Assembly (NCBI RefSeq): GCF_031583065.1
Contig: NZ_CP134053.1
Coordinates: 4,526,001 to 4,590,000 of the forward strand
Direction: 5' to 3'
DNA length: 64,000 nucleotides
Source of the DNA: Streptomyces sp. CGMCC 4.7035
GTDB taxonomy: Bacteria > Actinomycetota > Actinomycetes > Streptomycetales > Streptomycetaceae
Part shown: positions 57,728 through 64,000 of the stretch, piece by piece
Layout: each line of letters starts with the position of its first letter
Numbering within the stretch: position 1 is the stretch's first letter
The notes under the pieces: generated by a model
Databases searched by the model: none
Seen by the model: the letters and a program-made list of their open reading frames with translations, nothing else
Told to the model about the DNA's origin: nothing
Program-made: the position numbers and the translations under genes

Positions 57728-59303
57728 GGTCCACTCCTTCGATGGAGGCGATCAGCTCGTGGTCGTGCCAGCCCGCCGGGTACTCGGCGACGATCCGGCC
57801 GTGGTAGAGGACGAGGACGCGGTCGCAGCGCCGCAGGTCGTCGAGTTCGTCGGAGACGACGAGTACGGCGGTGCCGTCCTCACGGGCGCTGTCCATACGG
57901 GCCAGCAGCGACTCCTTGGACTTCACGTCGACACCCGCGGTGGGGTTGATCAGGACGAGCAGCCGCGGGGCGGAGGCCAGGGCCCGGGCCATGACGACCT
58001 TCTGCGCGTTGCCTCCGGAGAGGTCGGAGACGGACTGGTCGGGGCCCTCGGCGTGGATGTCCAGACGCTCGATCAGATCGGCGGCGAAGCCGCGTTTGCG
58101 CTGGGTGCCGATGAACCCGTACCGGCCGAGGCGGTTCAGGACGCTCATCGTGGTGTTGTCGCCGATGGACATGCCGGAGACGAGGCCCTGCTCGTGCCGG
58201 TCGCGGGGGACGCAGCCGACGCCCGCCTTGAGCGCGGCCTGGACGTCGCCGAAGGGGAGCGGCTTGCCGTCGAGCCGCGCCGTGCCGCCGGTCGGAGTGT
58301 GCAGTCCGGCCAGCGACTCGGCGAGTTCGACCTTGCCGCTGCCGCTGGAGCCGGCGAGTCCGACGACCTCGCCGTGGCGGACGGTGAGGCCGATGTTCTC
58401 GTACGACTCCGAGGTGAGCCCGTGCGCTTCGAGGGCGACCGGCGCCTCGACGGCCGCCGCGTCCCGCGCGTTCACCGTGTACTCGGCGACGGCCTCCCCC
58501 GCCATGGCCTCCACCAGGGCCGCGCGGGGAAGGTCGGCGACCGGGGCGGTGGTGATCCAGCGGGCGTCGCGCAGGACCGTGACGGTCTGGCAGACCTCGT
58601 AGACCTCCTGGAGGTGGTGCGAGATGAACAGGAAGGTGACACCGGATTCCTGGAGCGCCCGCATCCGGGTGAAGAGCCGCTCGATCTCGCGGTTGTCGAG
58701 CTGGGCTGTCGGCTCGTCGAGGACGATGAAGCGGGCGCCGAAGCCGAGCGCCCGGGCGATCTCCACCATCTGGCGGTCCTCGACCTTGAGGTCGGCGGTA
58801 CGGGCGTCCGGGTCGACGTGCACGTCCCAGGTGCCGAGGACCTCTGCGGCCTCCGCTTTCAGCTTGCGCCAGCTGATGAACCCGCCCCGGCCGATCGGCT
58901 GCCGGTTGATGCTGTGTTCATCCGGGGGACAACCCCCGGACCCCCGGCCCGACCTGAGACTGCGCCTGGTTGATTTGGCAGCGTGGATCTCGGCAAGGAA
59001 GAGGTTCTCGGCGACTGTGAGCTCGGGAACGAGGGTCGGCGTCTGGAACACGCAGGCGACCTTGCGGCGCCAGGCGTCGCGGTCGGCGAGCGGGGGCGCG
59101 GGCTCGCCGTCGAAGCGGATCGTGCCCTCGTCGGGGGCCTGGAGCCCGGTGAGGACGTTGACGAGGGTGGACTTGCCGGCGCCGTTGCGGCCGACGAGGG
59201 CGTGGGACTCGCCGGGGAGCACGGTGAGCTGTCCGTCTTGGAGGGCGACGGTGGGGCCGTACCGTTTGACGATGCCCCGCGCCTCGACCAGTGGTGTGCT
59301 CAT
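57720..59303 (-). CDS. Sugar ABC transporter ATP-binding protein with a 29-residue insertion
   Basis: 527 residues, two ABC domains as in RbsA. Domain 1: Walker A GRNGAGKST, Walker B RFIVLDEPTAQLD, with a relaxed signature (LKVEDRQMVEIARAL), as usual for the family. Domain 2: degenerate Walker A (GSSGSGKVE), signature LSGGNAQKVVMARAL, and a Walker B reading LLVLINPTAGVD, so the catalytic Glu is missing there. Between ENLFL and NRQPIG, adjacent in relatives as I remember them, lie 29 extra residues (58908-58994) encoded by a palindromic GC-rich repeat. ATG 59303 overlaps the binding-protein stop. It powers sugar import. Confidence 0.9.
   Translation of the reverse strand: MSTPLVEARGIVKRYGPTVALQDGQLTVLPGESHALVGRNGAGKSTLVNVLTGLQAPDEGTIRFDGEPAPPLADRDAWRRKVACVFQTPTLVPELTVAENLFLAEIHAAKSTRRSLRSGRGSGGCPPDEHSINRQPIGRGGFISWRKLKAEAAEVLGTWDVHVDPDARTADLKVEDRQMVEIARALGFGARFIVLDEPTAQLDNREIERLFTRMRALQESGVTFLFISHHLQEVYEVCQTVTVLRDARWITTAPVADLPRAALVEAMAGEAVAEYTVNARDAAAVEAPVALEAHGLTSESYENIGLTVRHGEVVGLAGSSGSGKVELAESLAGLHTPTGGTARLDGKPLPFGDVQAALKAGVGCVPRDRHEQGLVSGMSIGDNTTMSVLNRLGRYGFIGTQRKRGFAADLIERLDIHAEGPDQSVSDLSGGNAQKVVMARALASAPRLLVLINPTAGVDVKSKESLLARMDSAREDGTAVLVVSDELDDLRRCDRVLVLYHGRIVAEYPAGWHDHELIASIEGVDHG
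58908..58994. repeat. Putative 87-bp in-frame insertion in the ABC ATPase gene
   Basis: Contains CCGGGGGACAACCCCCGG (58922-58939), a hairpin core like one common in Streptomyces intergenic DNA (from memory). It encodes a basic Ser/Arg/Gly stretch (about residues 104-132) out of character with the flanking domain. The length is a multiple of three, so the frame is kept. Confidence 0.55.
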
Positions 59304-60370
59304 TTGACCGTGTTGCCCCAGAGCTTGGGGTCGTCGACGTTGTCCTTGGTGACCAGCGGGGCGGGCAGCTGGTCCTCCAGGATGCCGCTGGGCAGCTTGA
59401 CGATCTCGGAGTCGTGGTCGGTGGGGCCGGGCTTGAACGTCTTTCCCTGCATCGCCGCCTTGATGTAGTACATGCCGTACTTGGCGTACGCGTCGGCGGG
59501 CTGCGAGACGGTCGCGTCGATCTCGCCCTTGCGGATGGCGTCGTACTCCTGCGGGATGCCGTCGTTGGAGACGATGACGATGTGGCCGCTCTGCCCCGCC
59601 GTCTTGAGCATGCTCTTGGACTTCAGGGTCTGCAGTGTGGGCGCGAGGTAGACACCGCCGGCCTGCATGTAGATGCCCTTGATGTCGGGGTTGGCGTTGA
59701 GGAGCGTGTCGAGCTTGGAGGCCGCGGTGTCGGACTCCCATTTGGCGGGGATCTCCAGGACCTTCAGCTTCGGGAACTTCTTCTTGACGCAGGAGCGGAA
59801 CGCCTCGGAGCGGTCCCGGCCGTTGACGGAGGCGAGATCTCCCATGATCTGCACGACCTTGCCGCTGGTGATGTGCTCGCCGAGGTAGTCGCAGGCCTTC
59901 TCGCCGTAGGCGACGTTGTTGGCCCGGACGACCATCGCCACCTTGCCCTTGTCGGGCGCGACGTCGACGGCGACCACCGGGACGCCCTTGCGTTCGGCCT
60001 GGTCGAGCCCGGCCTGGATCGCGGCGCTGTCGAGCGGCGCGACGACGAGACCCTTCACGCCCTGGTTGAGCTCGTTGTTGATGTCGGTGATCTGCTGTGA
60101 GGGGTCACTGTTGGAGTTGACGGTCTTGAGGGCGTCGACGCCTTCGGACTTCGCCATCTTGGGCACGTAGTCGTTGTACGACTGCCAGAAGGGCGAGGTC
60201 AGCAGGGGCAGGATCACCCCGACCTGGCCGGTGCCGCCGCCTTTGGCGCTGGAGGCGCCGGTGTCCTTGGTGCTGCCGCACGCGGCGAGCACAAGCGAGG
60301 CGCCGACGGCGAGGGCCGCCGCGCCGGTGATCCGAAACCTGTTCCGCTTCCTCAGTGTTCTGCCGGGCAT
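59300..60370 (-). CDS. Sugar ABC transporter substrate-binding lipoprotein
   Basis: 356 residues from ATG 60370 (GAGGAGCTGTCAG before it). Lipobox LVLAACGS, then a periplasmic-binding-protein type I (RbsB-like) fold: VGVILPLLTSPFWQSYNDYV, GLVVAPLDSAAIQAGLDQA, GVPVVAVDVAP, NGRDRSEAF and AIRKGEIDATVSQPADAYAKYG. It is the specificity component of the importer. Promoter and operators lie just upstream (TAAGTA -10, read leftward; GTGGTC half-site beside it). The neighbouring catabolic genes suggest L-fucose or a related 6-deoxy sugar. Confidence 0.92.
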   Translation of the reverse strand: MPGRTLRKRNRFRITGAAALAVGASLVLAACGSTKDTGASSAKGGGTGQVGVILPLLTSPFWQSYNDYVPKMAKSEGVDALKTVNSNSDPSQQITDINNELNQGVKGLVVAPLDSAAIQAGLDQAERKGVPVVAVDVAPDKGKVAMVVRANNVAYGEKACDYLGEHITSGKVVQIMGDLASVNGRDRSEAFRSCVKKKFPKLKVLEIPAKWESDTAASKLDTLLNANPDIKGIYMQAGGVYLAPTLQTLKSKSMLKTAGQSGHIVIVSNDGIPQEYDAIRKGEIDATVSQPADAYAKYGMYYIKAAMQGKTFKPGPTDHDSEIVKLPSGILEDQLPAPLVTKDNVDDPKLWGNTVK

Positions 60371-60413
60371 CTGACAGCTCCTCGTCGAGCGCGTTCGAGC
60401 GGATGCCCGCATA

Positions 60414-60426
60414 CTTATCAGACCAC
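60414..60426 (-). promoter_or_regulatory. GntR half-site and -10 of the sugar operon
   Basis: Read leftward: GTGGTC-T-GATAAG, one half of the FadR-type dyad found at 60478-60490, overlapping a -10-like TAAGTA with TTCCAG 16 bases upstream as a possible -35. Binding here would block polymerase at the importer promoter. Confidence 0.5.
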
Positions 60427-60477
60427 TCCACCGCTGGAACACCCTCCGACGGCACATTTTCCCGTCCGCGGGTCATA

Positions 60478-60490
60478 GTGGTCGGACCAC
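60478..60490. promoter_or_regulatory. FadR-type GntR operator
   Basis: GTGGTC-G-GACCAC, a perfect 13-base palindrome containing TGGT-N3-ACCA, the consensus for FadR-subfamily GntR repressors. It lies 45 bases before the GntR start, with a -10-like TTAGAC following, so it should autoregulate the repressor. Confidence 0.8.
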
Positions 60491-60534
60491 CTTGGTGATT
60501 AGACTGCGACGCACCCGGTGAGTGGAGGAGTGGC

Positions 60535-61236
60535 GTGGAGGAGACAGCCCCGAACAAGGGCACCGTGACGCAGCGCGCCATCGAGCAGATCAAGGGGATG
60601 ATCACCGAGGGCCGGCTGGAGCCTGGCCAGCGCCTGCCGACGGAACGCGACCTGGCGGCGCAGCTCGGCATCTCCCGCAGCTCGATGCGGGAGGCGATCC
60701 GCGCACTCACCGTCCTCGGGGTGCTGGAGGCCCGGCACGGTTCGGGCATCTACGTCACGCAACTCCAGGCGGGGGACCTTCTGGAGACCTTCGGCGTGGT
60801 GGCCGACCTCTCGCGTGGACCACGCCTGGTCGAGCTGCTGGAGGTGCGCCGCATCCTGGAGTCGACGGCGACCGCGCTCGCGGCGGCCCGCATCACGGAC
60901 GACCAGCTCGCCGAGGTGGAGAAGCACTTGACGGCGATGAACGCGACGGACGACCCGGAGGAGATCCTCGCGCACGACCTCGCCTTCCACCGCGAGATCG
61001 CGGCCGCCGCGGGCAACGAGACGATGGCGGCGATCCTGGAGGGCCTCTCCTCCCGCACGTTCCGCGCCCGTGTCTGGCGCGGCTACCAGGAGGAGGGCGC
61101 CTTCGCCCGCACCCGCCGCGAACACGCGGCGATCCACCGCGCCCTGGTCGCCCACGATCCCGAGGCGGCACGGGCGGCGGCCGCCGCACACGTGGGCGAG
61201 GTGGAGGAGTGGCTGCGGGCCCAGCTCACGCCGTAG
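60535..61236 (+). CDS. GntR-family (FadR/FCD) transcriptional regulator of the sugar island
   Basis: 233 residues from GTG 60535 (GGAGGAGTGGC before it). N-terminal winged helix: QRAIEQIKGMITEGRLEPGQRLPTERDLAAQLGISRSSMREAIRAL. C-terminal FCD domain with metal-ligand residues in DLAFHREIAAAAGN (Asp, His) and REHAAIHRALVAHDPEAA (two His). Such regulators bind organic or sugar acids. Divergent from the importer-catabolic operon and flanked by matching operators, so it very likely represses it, with a pathway acid as inducer (inference). Confidence 0.92.
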   Translation: MEETAPNKGTVTQRAIEQIKGMITEGRLEPGQRLPTERDLAAQLGISRSSMREAIRALTVLGVLEARHGSGIYVTQLQAGDLLETFGVVADLSRGPRLVELLEVRRILESTATALAAARITDDQLAEVEKHLTAMNATDDPEEILAHDLAFHREIAAAAGNETMAAILEGLSSRTFRARVWRGYQEEGAFARTRREHAAIHRALVAHDPEAARAAAAAHVGEVEEWLRAQLTP

Positions 61237-61263
61237 GGGGCACGAGCTGGGCCCGCGCGTGCG

Positions 61264-64000
61264 TCACGCGCGCCGCAGCCGCAGCGTCACCAGTTCGAAC
61301 GGGCGCAGGCGCAGCGTGACTCGGTCGCCCTCATGTCGCGGTGCGGGCGCGTCCGTCAGCGGTCGCTCCAGCAGGTCCGTCGCCGCGACGGCCGCGACCT
61401 CGAAGCCCGCGGTGAGCGTGGCCTTCGTACGGCCGCCGCGGGACTCGTGGAAGCGTACGACCACGTCACCGCTGCCGTCGTCGGCGAGCTTCACCGCTGT
61501 CACTACGACCGCGTCCTCCGCCACGGTCACCAGCGGCGCCACCTCGCTGCCGCCGGCCAGCCGGCGCTCCGGCACATTGATGCGCCAGCCCTCGCGCACC
61601 GCGTCCCCGATCGTCGCTCCCGGCACCAGCGCGTGCCGGAAGCGGTGGATGCCCTGGTCGGTCTCCGGGTCGGGGAAGCGGGGGGCGCGCAGCAGCGACG
61701 CGCGGACCGTGGTGGTCGTCCCGGAATCCGTCTCCCGTACCGTACGCGTCACGTCGTGGCCGTACGTCGAGTCGTTCACCACCGCCACTCCCCAGCCCGG
61801 CTCCTCCATGTGCAGGAAACGGTGGTTGCACGCCTCGAACTTGGCTGCCTCCCAGGACGTGTTGGTGTGCGTCGGCCGGTGGAAGTGCCCGAACTGCGTC
61901 TCGGACGCATAGCGTTCGGCGTGCACGTCCAGCGGGAATGCCAGCTTCAGGAACTTCTCCGTCTCGTGCCAGTCGACCTCCGTGTCGATCTCCAGCCGCC
62001 GCTCCCCCGCTGCCAGCGACAGCACCTGGGTGACGCGCGACGCGCCGAAGGACCGCACGACACGCACCGACACGCCGTCCTCACCGGGCACGACCTCCTC
62101 GGCGTCCGTCAGGTCCGTCACCGTGTTCCGGTAGAACGCGTCCACGTCCCACGCGTCCCACATGTTCGGGAAGTCGGGGTGGAGCTGGAGCAGGTTCGCG
62201 GCGCGTCCCGGTGCGATCGTCTCGCGGTCGGCGTCGAGGTCGTACGCGGAGACGACCAGTCCCCGGGCGTCGATCTCCACCCGCAGCCGTCCGTTGTGCA
62301 GCACGAAACCGCCGTCGGCGCGTTCGGTGAGCGACACCTCGTCCGCGACGGCCGGGATGCCCGCGCCGCCCGCCGCGATCCCGGCGCGGCCGTGCGGCGC
62401 CGCGTTGAACACCAGCGGCACGGTCCCCTCGCCTGCGAGCGCCCGCTGCGCCGCCTCGATGATGCCGTTCAGCTCGCCGGTGATCCGCTCGTACGTCGCC
62501 CGGGCCTCCCGGTGCACCCACGCGATCGACGAGCCGGGCAGGATGTCGTGGAACTGGTGGAGCAGCACCGTCTTCCAGATGCGGTCCAACTCCTCGTACG
62601 GGTAAGGGAACCCGGCCCGTACGGCCGCCGTGGCCGCCCACAGTTCCGCCTCCCGCAGCAGGTGTTCACTGCGCCGGTTGCCCTGCTTGGTCTTCGCCTG
62701 GCTCGTCAGCGTGGCGCGGTGCAGTTCCAGGTACAGCTCGCCGACCCAGACGGGCGGGTGGGGATACTCCTCCTCCGCCTTCTTGAAGAACTCCTCCGGT
62801 GTCTCCCACACCACCGTCGCGGAGCCCTCCAGGTTCTTGAGGCGCGCCGCCTTGGCGACCATCTCCCGCGTCGTGCCACCACCTCCGTCGCCCCAACCGG
62901 TCGGCGCGAGCGAGTGCCTGGCCACCCCCTTGTCCTTGAAGTTGCGTGCCGCGTGGGCGATTTCACTGCCCTTCATCGAGCAGTTGTACGTGTCGACGGG
63001 CGGGAAGTGGGTGAAGATCCGCGTGCCGTCGATGCCCTCCCACAGGAAGGTGTGGTGCGGGAACTTGTTGGTCTGCGACCACGAGATCTTCTGGGTGAGC
63101 AGCCACTTGGCGCCCGCCGCCTTGATGATCTGCGGCAGCCCGGCGGCGAACCCGAACGTGTCGGGCAGCCATGCCTCGTCGTTCTCGATACCGAACTCGT
63201 CGAGGAAGAACCGCTTGCCGTGCACGAACTGACGGGCCATCGCCTCCGAGCCCGGCATGTTGGTGTCCGACTCCACCCACATGCCGCCCGTCGGCACGAA
63301 CCGGCCCTCGGCCACCGCCTTCTTCACCCGCGCCCACACCTCGGGCCGGTGCTCCTTCACCCACGCCCACTGCTGGGCCTGCGACATGGCGAAGACGAAC
63401 TCCGGCTCGTCCTCGATGAGCGCGGTCATGTTGGACGTCGTACGGGCCACCTTGCGCACCGTCTCGCGCAACGGCCACAGCCACGCCGAGTCGATGTGCG
63501 CGTGCCCGACGGCGCTGATGCGGTGGGCGGAGGGGGCGGCGGGCACCGCCAGCACTTCGGTCAGGTGCGCACGGGCCCGTTCCGCCGACCCGCCCACGTC
63601 CTGGAGATCGACCGCGTCCAGGGCCCGCTCCACCGCGCGCAGGATGTCCCAGCGCCGCGCCGACTCCACCGGCAGCTCGGCCATCAGCTCGCCGAGCACC
63701 TCCAGGTCGAGGACGAGCTGCCACACGGTCTCGTCGAAGACGGCGAGGTCCATGCGCTCCAGCCGGTACTGGGGTTCGCTGCCCGCGGTCTCCTTGTCGC
63801 CGAGCTGGGTGGGCAGGAAGGGGTGGTAGTCCAGGATGACCGGGTTGGACGCCGCCTCGATGCGCAGCTCCACCTGCTCGCCGCCCTCGACGGGGGAGCC
63901 GATCCGCACCCACTGGTTGCGCGGGTTGAGCCCCTTCACCGGGGTGCCGTCGGGGCGGTAGACCAGGCCCTCGCACTGGAACCCGGGCATGTTCTCGTCG
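61264..64000 (-). CDS. GH38 alpha-mannosidase (5' end outside window)
   Basis: At least 911 residues are visible; the frame continues past the window edge (Asp-Glu-Asn before the first internal Met), so the N-terminal ancillary domain of about 90-100 residues is outside. Catalytic domain: GHAHIDSAWLWPLRETVRK (zinc His/Asp), the nucleophile Asp in WLPDTFGFAAGLPQI, and LLHQFHDILPGSSI. The rest is the beta-rich GH38 C-terminal region. It trims alpha-linked mannose from glycans, probably inside the cell since no signal is visible. It converges with the GntR gene (27-base gap), suiting a glycan-use locus. Confidence 0.93.
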   Translation of the reverse strand, partial: DENMPGFQCEGLVYRPDGTPVKGLNPRNQWVRIGSPVEGGEQVELRIEAASNPVILDYHPFLPTQLGDKETAGSEPQYRLERMDLAVFDETVWQLVLDLEVLGELMAELPVESARRWDILRAVERALDAVDLQDVGGSAERARAHLTEVLAVPAAPSAHRISAVGHAHIDSAWLWPLRETVRKVARTTSNMTALIEDEPEFVFAMSQAQQWAWVKEHRPEVWARVKKAVAEGRFVPTGGMWVESDTNMPGSEAMARQFVHGKRFFLDEFGIENDEAWLPDTFGFAAGLPQIIKAAGAKWLLTQKISWSQTNKFPHHTFLWEGIDGTRIFTHFPPVDTYNCSMKGSEIAHAARNFKDKGVARHSLAPTGWGDGGGGTTREMVAKAARLKNLEGSATVVWETPEEFFKKAEEEYPHPPVWVGELYLELHRATLTSQAKTKQGNRRSEHLLREAELWAATAAVRAGFPYPYEELDRIWKTVLLHQFHDILPGSSIAWVHREARATYERITGELNGIIEAAQRALAGEGTVPLVFNAAPHGRAGIAAGGAGIPAVADEVSLTERADGGFVLHNGRLRVEIDARGLVVSAYDLDADRETIAPGRAANLLQLHPDFPNMWDAWDVDAFYRNTVTDLTDAEEVVPGEDGVSVRVVRSFGASRVTQVLSLAAGERRLEIDTEVDWHETEKFLKLAFPLDVHAERYASETQFGHFHRPTHTNTSWEAAKFEACNHRFLHMEEPGWGVAVVNDSTYGHDVTRTVRETDSGTTTTVRASLLRAPRFPDPETDQGIHRFRHALVPGATIGDAVREGWRINVPERRLAGGSEVAPLVTVAEDAVVVTAVKLADDGSGDVVVRFHESRGGRTKATLTAGFEVAAVAATDLLERPLTDAPAPRHEGDRVTLRLRPFELVTLRLRRA

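Overview
The window is high-GC actinobacterial chromosome, almost certainly Streptomyces. GTG starts are frequent. Many genes have a -10-like hexamer 7-9 bases before the start and no Shine-Dalgarno (leaderless). Operons are packed with ATGA/GTGA overlaps, and the window contains several Streptomyces-typical families: RmdA-type GGDEF/EAL protein, DUF574 methyltransferase, PAS-GAF-SpoIIE phosphatase, class F sortase, LysX fusion. From memory the order between about 17.6 and 46.4 kb resembles S. coelicolor SCO0920-SCO0945 (SCO0928 is rmdA); this was not checked by search. No rRNA, tRNA, CRISPR array, insertion sequence or prophage was recognised.

Layout. 0-2.4 kb: partial phosphoribosyltransferase, small unknown protein, inorganic pyrophosphatase, DUF5519-like protein. 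2.5-9.2 kb: MFS transporter preceded by a 37-codon chrB remnant, then a complete kdpFABC potassium pump operon with an extra 27-aa membrane peptide in front and no kdpDE. Behind its promoter lies a decayed Na+/H+ antiporter C-terminus. 9.2-17.6 kb: sensor-like membrane protein without an output domain, proline iminopeptidase, APC-superfamily transporter, LLM oxidoreductase, DUF1348 protein, metallophosphoesterase. 17.6-25.7 kb: olsBA (ornithine lipid), membrane glycosyltransferase, sdhCAB with a divergent LysR regulator and a LysR box over the sdh -35 region. 26-30.8 kb: NmrA-like reductase/LysR pair, then a methyltransferase-rmdA operon. 31-37.2 kb: surface proteins (duplicated-domain lipoprotein, Pro-rich and Gly-rich anchored proteins, DUF4239 protein), class F sortase, polysaccharide deacetylase. 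37.2-43.4 kb: lysX, universal stress protein, ECF sigma factor, unknown protein, zinc anti-sigma factor. 43.5-46.9 kb: small type VII-secretion-type cluster, Fpg glycosylase, a 0.55-kb minisatellite. 46.9-52.4 kb: SpoIIE-type phosphatase, DUF6777-like lipoprotein, lipase-maturation-factor-like membrane protein.

52.4-64 kb is the most coherent functional block, a sugar-acid island. It holds a ribose-type ABC importer (binding protein, double ATPase, permease) followed on the same strand by fuconate dehydratase, SDR, aldo/keto reductase, mutarotase and fuconolactonase, each pair of catabolic genes overlapping by 4 bases. Divergent to it is a FadR-type GntR repressor with a perfect TGGT-N3-ACCA operator, and downstream of that a GH38 alpha-mannosidase cut by the window end. 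Together these read as release, uptake and non-phosphorylative oxidation of L-fucose or a related deoxysugar, with the last cleavage enzyme not in the window.

The most unusual observations are an apparent 87-bp in-frame insertion of a palindromic intergenic-type repeat in the fucose ABC ATPase, the kdp operon with an extra peptide and tandem 32-bp-spaced promoter repeats, the chrB remnant retained as a translationally coupled leader, and a GTCGTAC motif cluster between the importer and catabolic genes.
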